Shown: positions 9,330 through 20,185, counted from the first letter of the stretch. The stretch: 64,000 nucleotides of DNA from Sphingomonas mali NBRC 15500 (GCF_001598415.1 NZ_BCYX01000014.1:52732-116731); one strand, 5' to 3'. Notes: generated by a model not told the origin, from the letters alone. Made by a program: numbers and translations.

Positions 9330-10542
9330 GCGACCTCGTCATCGGGCGCGGCAGCGACGACCGCGGCGCGTTCCGCCTGCGCACGGTGATCCTGCTGCTC
9401 GCGGTCGGCATCATCGGCTTCGTCGCCTTGCTGCTCGGCAATGCCTATGAGGCGCCGACGGATTCGACCAACGGATCGTCCGCGCACGCGCTGTCGAATG
9501 GCGCGACCGGCTATACCGGGATCGTCCGGCTGGCGCGCGCGATGGGCAAGGATACGCGGGTGATCCGCGACCCGTCGCAACTCGCCGCCAACGGCCTGTT
9601 GATCCTGACGCCGCCGCTGGGCTCGACTCCGCTCGGCGATGTGCTGTTACGGCGCGACGATTTGCCGACCCTGGTCGTGCTGCCCAAATGGTCGACCCTG
9701 CCCCAACGCCCCGCCGGCCGTCCCGGTTGGGTGATGCGCCTGGGGCTGATCGACAAAAAGGAGCCGGAAGGCGTGCTCGCGCCCGACCGCAAATTCACTG
9801 TCTCGCGGTTGACCAGCGGCGGCCGCCCGTTGCGCTCGGCGGGCTGGATGTCGGAGGACTTCGGGTTCGAGGCGCCGCGCCCGTTGCAGACGATCAGCGG
9901 CGCCGATCTCAAGCCGCTGCTGACCGACGACCAAGGCAATATCGTGCTGGGCGAAGTGGGCAGCAAATCGCTCTATGTCCTCGCCGACCCCGACATCTTG
10001 TCGAACATGGGGATGCGCAAGGAGAGCCAGGCGCGTGCCGCGCTCGCCTTGCTCGACGCGCTCAACCAGGATGGCGACCGCGATTTCGATTTCGACGTCA
10101 CCCTGGCGGGGCTCGGCAAGGCCAAGAACCCGCTTCGGCTCGCCTTCGATCCGCCGTTCTTGGCGATGACCTTGGCAATCGTCGCGGCGATGCTGCTGGC
10201 GGGATGGCAGGCATTCGCGCGGTTCGGTCCCGCGGTCCATCGCGAGCGCGCGATCGCGTTCGGCAAGACTGCGTTGGTCGACAATGCCGCCGCGCTGATC
10301 CGTAAGGCGGGACGTCAGGCGCGGCTCGGCGGGCGCTATGTCGAGGCGATCCGCGAGCGTGCGATCGTCGCGTTCGGCGTGCCATCGCGGCTGCGCGGGC
10401 CGGCGATCGACGCCTATCTCGACAAGATTTCCGGGCGGTCGCGGTTCACCGACCTCGCCCAGGCCGTGGACGATGCGGACGACAAGGCAAGCCTGGTCGC
10501 CGCGGCGCGCGCTCTACACGATTGGCAGAAGGAGAAGGGCAA

Positions 10543-10546
<4 letters not shown>
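9326..10546 (+). CDS. DUF4350 domain protein
   Basis: A 406-residue protein. An N-terminal helix ([18 protein letters not shown]) anchors a periplasmic DUF4350 domain with the typical [16 protein letters not shown] and [10 protein letters not shown] second helix near residue 285 ([17 protein letters not shown]) leads to a cytoplasmic tail. DUF4350 proteins occur almost only in MoxR/DUF58 operons and resemble GATase-like folds without known activity. The ATG overlaps the stop of the DUF4129 gene and its own TGA overlaps the GTG of moxR, so the three are likely co-translated. Confidence 0.85.
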
Positions 10547-11499
<953 letters not shown>

Positions 11500-11528
11500 G
11501 GACGCTTCGCTCCTGCGCCATATTTTTA

Positions 11529-11639
11529 GCCCCTCCCCTTCAGGGGAGGGGTTGGGGTGGGGCCTGTCCTCAAGCGAACCGCCTGCGGCACTGCCCCACC
11601 CCCAACCCCTCCCCTGAAGGGGAGGGGCTTAGGGGAGGC
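11529..11639. repeat. Long inverted repeat, family A, inside the MoxR operon
   Basis: Two self-complementary arms, each containing CCCCTCCCCTTCAGGGGAGG or its complement, face each other about 50 bp apart. They can fold singly or pair across the whole 111 bp. The element fills the gap between the MoxR stop and the DUF58 start and would form a very stable structure in the mRNA, perhaps changing the relative expression of the two halves of the operon. Confidence 0.8.
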
Positions 11640-11644
11640 TATCA

Positions 11645-12961
11645 TTGATCTACCCCACGCGCATGGCAGTCATGGCAGCGGCGGCGGGGGCGCCCGTCGC
11701 GCTGTTGATTGCCGTGCTGGCGCCGGACCATTGGTATGCCGGGCTGGCCTGGCCCATGGCGATCCTGCTGGGCGCGCTGATCGACGCGATGCTTGCTTTG
11801 CCTGCTGGCCGTATCGCCGCCGGACTGACCCTGCCGCGCACCGCCAGCGTCGGCGAAACCGTCGACGCGGTGATCAGCGTCGAGGGGCCGCCGCGCGGCG
11901 GGCCCCCGAGCGTCCAGATCGCGATCGCCGCCGATCCGCTGGTAGGGTTGGAGGATGACGGCCGCGCCAGCGTCCAACTCGATCAGGGCAAAGGCGCGGT
12001 CGCACTGCCGGTCGCGACCCGCCGCCGCGGTACCGCGCATTTCGGAACCTTCTGGGTGCGCTGGCGCGGGCCGCTCGCGTTGGTGTGGCGGCAGAAGCGG
12101 ATGGCGAGCGAGGCGGCGCTCAAGATCCTGCCCGACATTCGCCCGGTCCGCGAGCGCGGCGCGCGGATCTTTCAGCGCCACGCCTTGCAGGGACTGATGA
12201 CCCAGCTCGACCGCGGCGACGGCACCGATTTCGACGCGCTGGTCGAATTCCGCTCGGGCATGGATCGCCGCGCGATCGACTGGAAGCAATCGGCGCGGCA
12301 CCAGAAGCTCCACGCCAAGGAATATCGTACCGAACGCAACAACCAGATCGTCTTCGCGATCGATTCGGGGCGGCAGATGTCCGAGCCCGTCGCCGGCATC
12401 CCCCGCGTCGACCGCGCCGTCGCGGCGATGCTGCTGACCGGCTGGGTCGCTCTCAAGCTCGGCGACCGCGTCGCGCTTCATTCGTTCGATTCGCGCCCGC
12501 GCATCGCCAGCGGGCTGATCTCGGGCGCCTCCGCCTTCCCCGAACTACAGCACCTAGCCGCCGGGATCGATTATTCGGGCGAGGAAACCAATTACACTTA
12601 CGCGCTGACCACGCTCGCCGCGCGACTGACGCGGCGCTCGATGATCGTGATGTTCACCGAATTCACCGATCTGACCAGCGCCGACTTCATGATCCGCGCC
12701 GCCGCCCGACTGGTCGAGACGCATCTGTTGCTGATCGTCGTGCTGCGCGATGAGGAACTCGAATCCCTGGTCGACCACGCGCCTGATACCGCCGACGACA
12801 TCACCCGCGCGGTGACCGCCGCGGGCCTGCTCAAGGACCGGCTGCTCGCGCTGACCCGGCTGCGCCATCTCGGCGCGCATGTGATCGAGAGCGACTATGA
12901 CCGCGTCGCCGACCGTCTGGTCGAGGGCTATGTCGACCTCAAGCGGAGGAACCTCTTGTGA
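11645..12961 (+). CDS. DUF58 domain protein (VWA-like partner of MoxR)
   Basis: A 438-residue protein. Two N-terminal helices (residues 7-43) precede a beta-rich segment. The DUF58 core follows: EFRSGMDRRAIDWKQSARHQ and then NNQIVFAIDSGRQM, which carries a degenerate MIDAS (DSGRQMS). DUF58 proteins are the membrane partners that MoxR ATPases are thought to remodel. The frame opens with TTG at 11645; the ATG at 11663 is an equally good start. The stop TGA overlaps the GTG of the next gene. Confidence 0.88.
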   Translation: MIYPTRMAVMAAAAGAPVALLIAVLAPDHWYAGLAWPMAILLGALIDAMLALPAGRIAAGLTLPRTASVGETVDAVISVEGPPRGGPPSVQIAIAADPLVGLEDDGRASVQLDQGKGAVALPVATRRRGTAHFGTFWVRWRGPLALVWRQKRMASEAALKILPDIRPVRERGARIFQRHALQGLMTQLDRGDGTDFDALVEFRSGMDRRAIDWKQSARHQKLHAKEYRTERNNQIVFAIDSGRQMSEPVAGIPRVDRAVAAMLLTGWVALKLGDRVALHSFDSRPRIASGLISGASAFPELQHLAAGIDYSGEETNYTYALTTLAARLTRRSMIVMFTEFTDLTSADFMIRAAARLVETHLLLIVVLRDEELESLVDHAPDTADDITRAVTAAGLLKDRLLALTRLRHLGAHVIESDYDRVADRLVEGYVDLKRRNLL

Positions 12962-13989
12962 CGGCCTATGTCGAAGCCCGCACCCCGCTGGTCAACGCGA
13001 CGCGCTTCCGCGCCGCGCACGAGGCCGATTGGGATCAGCTCGACAAGATCCTGACCTTGATCGAGAAGCGCGGCGTCAGGGCGGTACCTGATCAGCAATT
13101 GCTCGTCCTGCCCTTGCTCTATCGCGCCGCTTTGTCGTCGCTGTCGGTGGCGCGCGAAACCTCGCTCGACCGCGCGCTGATCAATTATCTCGAACAGCTC
13201 TGCACGCGCGCCTATTTCCAGATCTACGGCGTCCCCACCTCGCCGATGAAACAGCTCGCGCATTTCTTCGCGCGCGGCTGGCCCGAGGCCGTGCAGGCAT
13301 TGTGGAAAGAGACCTTGGTGTCCTTCCTGCTGACCGTCGCCGGCGCCCTGGTCGCCTATCTGCTGATCGCGCACGATCCCAGCTGGTATTATGCGATGAT
13401 CCCCGACGGCATGGCGCAGGGCCGCGATCCGACCGCCAGCACCGAATTGCTCCGCCAGACCCTCTATGACGGCGGCAAGGATGCGCAGCAGAGCGCGCTC
13501 GCCTTGTTCGCCTCGTTCCTGTTCACCCACAATGCGCAGATCGCAATCTTCTCGTTCGCGCTGGGGTTCATGTTCTGCGTGCCGACCGCGGGGCTGATCG
13601 TCTATAACGGCCTGATGCTCGGCGCGATGATCGAGGTCTTCGCGTCGAAGGGCCTGGGCTATGGCTTCATCGGCTGGCTGATGATCCACGGCACCACCGA
13701 ATTGTTCGCGATCATGATTTCGGGCGCGGCAGGATTCCGCATCGGGCTCGCCATCGCCTTTCCGGGCAGGCTGTCGCGCACCGACGCGGCAGTGGCGGCG
13801 GGGCGGTCGGCGGCCACCGCGATGGGCGGCACGGTGGTCATGCTGGCGGTGGCCGGGCTGCTCGAAGGGATCGGGCGCCAGACCATCACCAATGACGAAC
13901 TGCGTTACGCGATCGGCCTGGTGATGCTCGCCGGCTGGCTGCTCTATTTCTACATGCCAAGGGGGAAACGCGATGGCGCGCCCGCCTAG
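12958..13989 (+). CDS. SpoIIM/DUF95-like membrane protein
   Basis: A 343-residue protein. A soluble helical N-terminus of about 110 residues is followed by a membrane domain with five or six helices. The pattern FLFTHNAQIAIFSFALGFMF and the loop IHGTTELFAIMISGAAGFRIG are diagnostic for the stage II sporulation protein M family. In spore formers SpoIIM helps degrade septal peptidoglycan. In non-sporulating bacteria such as this one the family sits in MoxR operons with an unknown job. The GTG start overlaps the DUF58 stop, and the last 17 bases overlap the RDD gene. Confidence 0.88.
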   Translation: MTAYVEARTPLVNATRFRAAHEADWDQLDKILTLIEKRGVRAVPDQQLLVLPLLYRAALSSLSVARETSLDRALINYLEQLCTRAYFQIYGVPTSPMKQLAHFFARGWPEAVQALWKETLVSFLLTVAGALVAYLLIAHDPSWYYAMIPDGMAQGRDPTASTELLRQTLYDGGKDAQQSALALFASFLFTHNAQIAIFSFALGFMFCVPTAGLIVYNGLMLGAMIEVFASKGLGYGFIGWLMIHGTTELFAIMISGAAGFRIGLAIAFPGRLSRTDAAVAAGRSAATAMGGTVVMLAVAGLLEGIGRQTITNDELRYAIGLVMLAGWLLYFYMPRGKRDGAPA

Positions 13990-14857
13990 CCGCTCCTCGA
14001 TCGCCTCGCTCCGGCGCCGCTTCATCACGCCCGAAGGCGTCGACCTCAATATCGAGCTGGGTACGGCGGGCGCACGCGCGGGCGCGTTCCTGCTCGACGG
14101 GGTGCTGATGCTGGGGGTGCTGATCCTTGCCACGATCGCGATCGGGCTGATGGCGTTCGCGTCGCGCTCGATCCTGATGGTCGGACTGTGGATCGTCGGC
14201 TTCTTCATCCTGAGGAACGGCTGGTTCACCTTGTTCGAGATGGGCGCGCGCGGCGCGACGCCGGGCAAGAGGATCGTCGGACTGCGCGTGGTGGCGCGCG
14301 ACGGCGCGCGGTTGACGGGCGGCGCGGTGATCGCGCGCAACGCGATGCGCGAGATCGAGATATTCCTGCCTTTGTCCTATTTCTTCGCCTCGCTCGGCGC
14401 GATGTTCACCGGCGGCGACGTGCTGCTGCCGCTGCTCGCGCTGGCCTGGAGCATGATCTTCCTGTTCTTCCCGCTCTTCAACCGCGACCGGCTGCGCGTC
14501 GGCGACCTGCTCGCCGGGACGTGGGTGGTGCACCGCGCCCGCGCGCAGCTCGGCCATGACCTTGCCGCGTCGGCCGCCCAAAGCACCCGTCCGCGCCGCG
14601 TCTTCACCGACGCCCAGCTCGACCTTTACGGCATTTATGAGCTGCAGACGCTCGAAGAGGTGCTGCGCGGCGGCCATACCGATGCGATCGTCACCGTCGC
14701 CGCCGCGATCCGGCGCAAGGGCGACATGCCCGACGATGGCGACGATTACGGCTTCCTGTCGGATTATTACGCCGCGCTCTGCGGCCGGCTCGAGCGCGGC
14801 ATGATGGTCGGGCTCAGGCGCGAGGATAAATATTCGAAGGCGACGCGAGCGGCGTAA
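13973..14857 (+). CDS. RDD family membrane protein
   Basis: A 294-residue protein. The first half is an RDD domain: three hydrophobic helices, with the Arg/Asp positions seen in GARAGAFLLDG and GATPGKRIVGLRVV and the closing RLRVGDLLAGTWVV. The C-terminal 110 residues are a soluble helical extension that I do not recognise. RDD proteins have been linked to ion exchange and solute tolerance. It is the last gene of the MoxR operon and overlaps the SpoIIM-like gene by 17 bp, so it probably works with that membrane complex. Confidence 0.85.
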   Translation: MARPPSRSSIASLRRRFITPEGVDLNIELGTAGARAGAFLLDGVLMLGVLILATIAIGLMAFASRSILMVGLWIVGFFILRNGWFTLFEMGARGATPGKRIVGLRVVARDGARLTGGAVIARNAMREIEIFLPLSYFFASLGAMFTGGDVLLPLLALAWSMIFLFFPLFNRDRLRVGDLLAGTWVVHRARAQLGHDLAASAAQSTRPRRVFTDAQLDLYGIYELQTLEEVLRGGHTDAIVTVAAAIRRKGDMPDDGDDYGFLSDYYAALCGRLERGMMVGLRREDKYSKATRAA

Positions 14858-14883
14858 TTCTATCGCTCGCCCATTTCCAAATC

Positions 14884-14974
14884 GTCGTGCCGGACTTGTT
14901 CCGGCATCCAACGAGCAACAACGGCTGGCTTCCGTTGTGGAAGCTTGGACCCCGGAACAAGTCCGGGGTGACGG
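14884..14974. repeat. Palindromic intergenic repeat, family B
   Basis: One hairpin GCCGGACTTGTTCCGGC and a second hairpin CCCCGGAACAAGTCCGGGG are separated by about 37 bp. The outer ends (GTCGTGCC and GGGGTGACGG) are nearly shared with the copies at 33574-33665 and 49495-49587. It lies between convergent genes and may serve both as a bidirectional terminator or mRNA 3' end. Confidence 0.8.
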
Positions 14975-15027
14975 TTAGGCTTCGGCGCGAAGGCGAGTAG
15001 GAGGCGATGGACGCTGCCGCGATACCT

Positions 15028-15720
15028 TCAGGAAGCCGCCTTACCCAACAGCCTGTTCCGCAATGCTTCCAGATTGACCGCGGCGATCGCGGCAGGGCGA
15101 TCCTTCGCCTTCAGGATGGCGGACAACTGGTTCAATATCTGGCACACATTGTCGAACCGCTGAAGCGCCTCGCCATGGCGTTGCAGCAGTGCGATGTCAC
15201 CGAGTAGATCCCCGGCCACGTCATCCAGCATCCGCTGGACATGATCGAGCTCCTCGGCGACCCGCGCCTCGACGTCGGTAATGATTTCAGCTGGGCCGGG
15301 AGCCGCCACGTTCTCATCGGCGATTTCGCGGCCGTTGCGGATCGCCGCCTGGATCTGATCGACCCGCGATTGGCCCTGGCCGAAGATCGCGGCCGGCGCG
15401 CGGCGGCCGGCAACCCATTCGTCGACCGACGCGGCGCCTTCGAACTGGATTCCGCAACGCCCCTCCGCGCGCCAGGCCACGACGCCGCGCATTTCGACTT
15501 CGAGACGTTGCAGGATGAGCGACGCGCCCGGCTCGGGCAACGCCTGGCCGTCGACCATCGCGCCCTTTTCGGACAGGTTGCGGATCCTGACCGGCGCGGT
15601 CACGCCCTGCGACCGGATGGTGGCGGTCAGCAACAGGTTCTTGCGCGGCGCGCGGGCGCGAGCCGAGGCGCCGGAATCACCGGATTCGCCAGCCGAACCG
15701 CCCTGGTCCTGCTCAGTCAT
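15028..15720 (-). CDS. PilZ domain protein with C-terminal helical region
   Basis: A 230-residue protein. Residues about 25-100 form a PilZ-like beta-barrel: APRKNLLLTATIRS, then VRIRNLSEKGAMVDG and RCGIQFEG. PilZ domains bind cyclic-di-GMP through an RxxxR and a D/NxSxxG motif. Here NLSEKG fits the second, whereas the arginine motif is weak (RAPRK). The C-terminal 110 residues are helical (VEARVAEELDHVQRMLDDVA) and may contact a partner. The start at 15720 is the first Met directly preceding the acidic linker. A role in motility or surface behaviour is plausible but not shown. Confidence 0.75.
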   Translation of the reverse strand: MTEQDQGGSAGESGDSGASARARAPRKNLLLTATIRSQGVTAPVRIRNLSEKGAMVDGQALPEPGASLILQRLEVEMRGVVAWRAEGRCGIQFEGAASVDEWVAGRRAPAAIFGQGQSRVDQIQAAIRNGREIADENVAAPGPAEIITDVEARVAEELDHVQRMLDDVAGDLLGDIALLQRHGEALQRFDNVCQILNQLSAILKAKDRPAAIAAVNLEALRNRLLGKAAS

Positions 15721-15884
15721 GCCGACCGATTCCGTCGCGACCACCCGGACGGTCCGCAATGGCAACCGGGTGCCTCAACATTCGCCATCTCCACCATATC
15801 CGAGAGTGCTACAGCAAAGCATGGCGGGCGACGATAGCGCGCGTCCACTCGAACGGACAAACAGTGCAAGGCCCACGTGAAACC

Positions 15885-16487
15885 CTATTTCGCCTCGGCC
15901 AGCAGCTCTCGCGCGGTCGGGCTGGTCCAGTCCATTCCGCCGATCATCCGCCACACTTCCTTGCCCGACGAATCGTAGAGGATCGTCGTCGGCAGGCTGG
16001 GATTGCCGAACGCCGCCGACATGTGCAGCTCCTTGTCGGTATAGCCCTTGACCGCCTTGAGCCCGGCTTTGGCAAGATAAGGGTCGACCGCGGCTTTGCC
16101 GTCCAGATCCTGGCTGACCGTCACGACCTGCACCTTGCCCTCTCCCGCGAGCTTGTCGAGCGTCGGCATCTCGGCCTTGCACGGTCCGCACCACGTCGCC
16201 CACAAATTGAGCAGCACCGGCTTGCCGGCGAAACTGGCCAAGGTCAGCGGCTTGCCGTCGGGAGCGGTGAAGCCGGCAGTGGGCGCGGCCTCTCCCTTAT
16301 GGTCGCGAACCAGCTTGCCGATCACGTCGACTCCGCTATCGGGCGCGGAGGGCGCGGGCGTCATATTGGCGGCTTCGTCGAGCGTCGGCAGCGCGGCGGT
16401 GTCGTTCGCTTGCCCCTTGGGAGTGGACGGCCTATCGCAGCCGCCGATCAAAGCGGTGGCCGCAAGGAGAATGACGATAGAGCGCAA
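15885..16487 (-). CDS. TlpA/ResA-like thioredoxin-fold lipoprotein
   Basis: A 200-residue protein. The N-terminus is a lipoprotein signal ending in LIGGC, with the lipidated Cys at residue 17. A linker follows, then a thioredoxin fold with the redox motif WCGPC (Cys100/Cys103) and cis-Pro in NPSLPTT. It would reduce periplasmic disulfides, for instance in cytochrome c maturation. The frame is open further upstream, but the only start that places the signal peptide correctly is a TTG at 16487, preceded by GAGG at 5-nt spacing. That start lies within the argH start region on the other strand. Confidence 0.85.
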   Translation of the reverse strand: MRSIVILLAATALIGGCDRPSTPKGQANDTAALPTLDEAANMTPAPSAPDSGVDVIGKLVRDHKGEAAPTAGFTAPDGKPLTLASFAGKPVLLNLWATWCGPCKAEMPTLDKLAGEGKVQVVTVSQDLDGKAAVDPYLAKAGLKAVKGYTDKELHMSAAFGNPSLPTTILYDSSGKEVWRMIGGMDWTSPTARELLAEAK

Positions 16488-17916
16488 GCAAACCTCGAAC
16501 GCGATGTGGGGCGGTCGGTTCGCTGAGGGACCGGCGGCGGTGATGCGCGAGATAAATGCCTCGATACCGTTCGACAAGCGTTTGTGGCGCCAGGACATCG
16601 CCGGGTCGAAGGCGCATGTCGCGATGCTGGGCGCACAAGGCATATTGAAAGCCGAGGATGTCGCCACGATCGCCGACGGGCTCGACGCTGTCGCCGAGGA
16701 TTATGCCCGCGACGGCGTGCCCGACGACCTCAGCCTCGAGGACATCCACATGCTGACCGAGGCGCGGCTGGCGGAGAAGGTCGGACCGGTTGCCGGGCGG
16801 CTGCACACCGCGCGCTCGCGCAACGACCAGGTCGCGACCGATTTCCGGTTGTGGGTGCGCGACGCGATCGATCAGGTCGCGGCCGCCCTGGGCGAGCTCC
16901 AGGACGCGCTGATCGCGCGCGCCGAGGAACATGCCGAGGCCGTGATGCCCGGCTTCACGCATCTTCAGTCGGCGCAGCCAGTAACGCTCGGCCATCACCT
17001 GATGGCCTATCACGACATGATCGCGCGCGATCGCAGCCGCTTCGCCGACAATCGCGCGCGGATGAACCGGTCACCGCTCGGCGCCGCCGCGCTCGCCGGC
17101 ACCAGCTTCCCGCTCGACCGCGACGCCACGGCGAAAGCGCTCGGGTTCGACGGCCCGACCACCAATTCGCTCGATTCGGTCAGCGACCGCGACTTCGCGC
17201 TCGATTATCTGATGGCGGCGACGCAATGCTCTCTGCATTTGTCGCGGCTGGCCGAGGAATTCGTGATCTGGGCGTCGCAGCCGTTCGGCTTCGTCGCCAT
17301 GTCCGACCAATGGTCGACCGGCAGCTCGATCATGCCGCAAAAGCGCAATCCCGACGCCGCCGAACTGGTACGCGGCCATGCCGGGCGGATCATGGGCTGC
17401 ATGACTGCTCTGTGCGTGACGATGAAAGGCTTGCCGCTCGCTTATTCGAAGGACATGCAAGACGACAAACCGCCGGTGTTCGAGGCGCACGATCTGCTTG
17501 CGCTGTCGATCGCGGCGATGACCGGCATGGTCGAGAGCGCGACGTTCCGCACCGACCGCATGCGCGGCCTGGCCGAATCGGGCTTCGCCACCGCGACCGA
17601 TCTCGCCGACTGGCTGGTGCGCGAAGCGGGCTTGCCGTTCCGCGAGGCGCATCACGTCACCGGCCGCGCGGTCAAGGCGGCGGAAGAGGCGCAGGTCGCG
17701 CTCGACCAATTACCGATCGAGGTGTTGAAAGCGATCGATGCGCGGATCGACGAACGCGTCTATGACGTGCTGAGCGTCGATGCGTCGGTCGCGAGCCGCA
17801 CCAGTGCTGGCGGCACCGCGCCGATACGGGTACGAGAAGCGATCGCGGCCGCGAAAGCGGTACGCGCAAACGAGGGCGCGGCCGCAAAAGCGGTACGCGC
17901 GGGAGAAAAGACGTGA
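16471..17916 (+). CDS. argH: Argininosuccinate lyase
   Basis: A fumarase/aspartase superfamily enzyme that splits argininosuccinate into arginine and fumarate, the last step of arginine synthesis. [10 protein letters not shown] opens the conserved part, [14 protein letters not shown] carries the active-site loop, [14 protein letters not shown] the second conserved region, and [17 protein letters not shown] the family signature. The protein is 481 residues from the ATG at 16471, which follows AAGGAG very closely, or 470 from the ATG at 16504. Its C-terminus carries a low-complexity Ala/Lys/Arg tail. Its ATGA stop overlaps a small lipoprotein gene, and lysA follows. Confidence 0.95.
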   Translation: MTIERKQTSNAMWGGRFAEGPAAVMREINASIPFDKRLWRQDIAGSKAHVAMLGAQGILKAEDVATIADGLDAVAEDYARDGVPDDLSLEDIHMLTEARLAEKVGPVAGRLHTARSRNDQVATDFRLWVRDAIDQVAAALGELQDALIARAEEHAEAVMPGFTHLQSAQPVTLGHHLMAYHDMIARDRSRFADNRARMNRSPLGAAALAGTSFPLDRDATAKALGFDGPTTNSLDSVSDRDFALDYLMAATQCSLHLSRLAEEFVIWASQPFGFVAMSDQWSTGSSIMPQKRNPDAAELVRGHAGRIMGCMTALCVTMKGLPLAYSKDMQDDKPPVFEAHDLLALSIAAMTGMVESATFRTDRMRGLAESGFATATDLADWLVREAGLPFREAHHVTGRAVKAAEEAQVALDQLPIEVLKAIDARIDERVYDVLSVDASVASRTSAGGTAPIRVREAIAAAKAVRANEGAAAKAVRAGEKT

Positions 17917-18152
17917 AACGGTTTGTCATCCTCGGCCTGGTTCTCGCATTGTCGGCATGCGGTGCCGCGCGCGATTTGAAACCGGCCGCGGGCAAGGCGT
18001 TGCCGGTCGCGCCTTATGGCGCCACCGCTACCCCGACGCCGAACCAGCTCCTCAGCGCCTCGATCCAGGCACGTCCGCAGCGGAGCGACGACCTGTTGAC
18101 CAGCTCGCAGGAGCGTCAGGGCAACGAATTCGACCTTCCCCCCGCAAACTGA
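17913..18152 (+). CDS. Small lipoprotein of the argH-lysA operon
   Basis: A 79-residue protein with a clear lipoprotein signal: MKRF, a hydrophobic core, and the lipobox LSAC with Cys at residue 14. The mature part is short, polar and proline/glutamine-rich with no domain. Its ATG overlaps the argH stop (ATGA) and it ends 6 bp before lysA. Small lipoproteins of the LptM/YifL type sit next to diaminopimelate genes in many proteobacteria; equivalence here is an inference from position and size. Confidence 0.8.
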   Translation: MKRFVILGLVLALSACGAARDLKPAAGKALPVAPYGATATPTPNQLLSASIQARPQRSDDLLTSSQERQGNEFDLPPAN

Positions 18153-18158
18153 GTTTTC

Positions 18159-19430
18159 ATGGACGATTTTAATCTGAGGAACGGCGAGCTCTACGCCGAA
18201 GACGTCCCCATGACGCGCATCGCCGCGGAAGTGGGGACTCCCGTCTATATCTATTCGCGCCGCACTTTCGAGCGCCACGCCCACGCGTTTCGCGAGGGGC
18301 TGAAAGACGTACCGCGAGTCCATCTCGCCTATGCGATCAAGGCGAATCCCAATCTCGCCGTGCTGCGCGTGATGGCCAATGCCGGCTATGGCGCCGACGT
18401 CGTGTCGGGCGGCGAGCTCGAACGCGCGCTTGCTGCCGGGGTGCCGGCCAAGGACGTGGTGTTCTCGGGCGTCGGCAAGACCCGCGGCGAACTGGCACAG
18501 GGGCTCGACCGCGGCATCGGCCAGTTCAATCTCGAGCTCGAAGCCGAAGGCGTCGCGCTGTCGGAGATTGCCGCCGCTCGCGGGATCAAGGCGCCGTGCG
18601 TGCTGCGGGTCAATCCCGACGTCGATGCCGGCACGCACGCCAAGATCTCGACCGGCAAGGCGGAGAACAAGTTCGGCGTCGCGATCGCCGAGGCGCCGGC
18701 CATCTATGATCGGCTATCGAAGCTTCCCGGCCTCCATCTGCGCGGCGTCGCCTCGCATATCGGCAGCCAATTGCTCAGCGTCGCGCCGATGGAAGCGACC
18801 TATCGCCGGATCGGTCAGCTCGTTTCCGATCTGCGCGCTGCGGGTCATCGCATCGACCGCGTCGATCTCGGCGGCGGGCTGGGCGTCGCCTATCGCGCCG
18901 AGGACAAGCCGGAAAGCCCCGCCGCTTATGGCGAGATGGTCGCGCGGGTCACTCGCGACTGGGACGTCGAATTGATGTTCGAGCCCGGCCGAGTCATCGC
19001 CGGCAATGCCGGGGTGCTGCTGACCCAGGTGATCTGGGTGAAGCCCTCTCCGGCCAATCCCTGGGTGATCGTCGACGCGGCGATGAACGATCTTGCGCGG
19101 CCTGCGCTCTACGATGCGTGGCACGATTTCGTCGCGGTGAAGCCGACCGGCGAGCGCTTCGTCGCCAATATCGCCGGCCCCGTGTGCGAAAGCGGCGACA
19201 CCTTCGCCAAGGCGCGCGACATCGACAAGGTCAAGGAGGGCGACCTCGCCATCTTCCGCACCGCCGGTGCGTACGGCGCGACCATGGCCTCGACCTATAA
19301 CAGCCGCGCCTTGGTGCCCGAAGTGATGGTCGACGGCGACCGCTACGCCGTGGTCGCCGAGCGCATCCCGGCCTATCGCGTGATGTCGGAGGAACATGTC
19401 CCCGACTGGCTAAGGACGGTTCCCGCGTGA
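18159..19430 (+). CDS. lysA: Diaminopimelate decarboxylase
   Basis: A 423-residue PLP enzyme of the alanine-racemase-fold decarboxylase group, which converts meso-diaminopimelate to lysine. Lys61 in YAIKANPN binds PLP. GGGLGVAY holds the phosphate loop, EPGRVIAGNAG the dimer/active-site Arg region, and GPVCESGDTFAK the catalytic Cys-Glu motif. The length is as expected. It forms one transcription unit with argH and the small lipoprotein upstream, and its TGA overlaps the GTG of the following gene. Confidence 0.96.
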   Translation: MDDFNLRNGELYAEDVPMTRIAAEVGTPVYIYSRRTFERHAHAFREGLKDVPRVHLAYAIKANPNLAVLRVMANAGYGADVVSGGELERALAAGVPAKDVVFSGVGKTRGELAQGLDRGIGQFNLELEAEGVALSEIAAARGIKAPCVLRVNPDVDAGTHAKISTGKAENKFGVAIAEAPAIYDRLSKLPGLHLRGVASHIGSQLLSVAPMEATYRRIGQLVSDLRAAGHRIDRVDLGGGLGVAYRAEDKPESPAAYGEMVARVTRDWDVELMFEPGRVIAGNAGVLLTQVIWVKPSPANPWVIVDAAMNDLARPALYDAWHDFVAVKPTGERFVANIAGPVCESGDTFAKARDIDKVKEGDLAIFRTAGAYGATMASTYNSRALVPEVMVDGDRYAVVAERIPAYRVMSEEHVPDWLRTVPA

Positions 19431-20185
19431 CTCTGCACAGCCTGCCGGTCTTCCTCCGGCTGGCGGGGCGGCCGGTGATGCTGATCGGCGAGGGTGAAAG
19501 CGCGGACGCCAAACGCCGCCTGCTCGACCGCGCCGGCGCGGCGATCGTCGGCGAAAGCGATGAGGCGGCCCTGGCGATCGTCGCGCTCGGCGATCCAGAT
19601 GCGACGGTCGCGCGGCTCAAGGCGCGCGGCGTGCTGGTCAACGCGGTCGATCGCCCCGATCTGTGCGATTTCACCCTGCCCGCGATCGTCGATCGCTCGC
19701 CGGTGATCGTCGCGATCGGCACGGGCGGCGCCTCGGCCGGACTGGCGGCGGCGTTGCGCCAGCGGCTCGAAGCCATACTCCCGACGACGCTGGGTGGACT
19801 CGCCGAGGCGCTGTACGCGGCCCGGGCGCGACTCAAGACGTTGCTGCCCGATATGGATGCCCGCCGCCACGCCCTGGCCCAGGCGCTGAGCGACGGCGGT
19901 GCGCTCGATCCGCTGGCGGCTGATGCGGCAAGCGTCGATACGTGGCGCGGCGATGCACGACGGCCGAACGCGATCGAGGCGATCGGCCTCTCCTCGCCCG
20001 ACCCCGACGATCTCACCTTGCGCCAGGCGCGCCTGCTCGCCCAGGCCGATCGCGTGGTCCACACGCCCGACGTGCCGCCCGCCATCCTTGATCGCGCGCG
20101 CGCCGACGCGCCACGGATCGTTTCGGTTGCGCCGCCCGTTGATATGGCAGAAGGGCTGACCGTGTTTCTGGAGATCGCGCGATGA
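19427..20185 (+). CDS. Precorrin-2 dehydrogenase-like (CysG N-terminal) protein with residual methyltransferase segment
   Basis: A 252-residue protein. The first part follows the siroheme synthase NAD domain: LPVFLRLAGRPVMLIGEGES, then VNAVDRPDLCDFTLPAIVDR and IGTGGASAGLAAALR, which are conserved in CysG, Met8 and SirC. The glycine motif is GEG rather than GGG, and the region after it is shortened. Residues about 184-231 (IGLSSPDPDDLTLRQARLLA) resemble only the beginning of the uroporphyrinogen-III methyltransferase domain, which then stops. Siroheme synthesis is the likely pathway, but activity is uncertain. The GTG start overlaps the lysA stop. Confidence 0.75.
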   Translation: MTLHSLPVFLRLAGRPVMLIGEGESADAKRRLLDRAGAAIVGESDEAALAIVALGDPDATVARLKARGVLVNAVDRPDLCDFTLPAIVDRSPVIVAIGTGGASAGLAAALRQRLEAILPTTLGGLAEALYAARARLKTLLPDMDARRHALAQALSDGGALDPLAADAASVDTWRGDARRPNAIEAIGLSSPDPDDLTLRQARLLAQADRVVHTPDVPPAILDRARADAPRIVSVAPPVDMAEGLTVFLEIAR

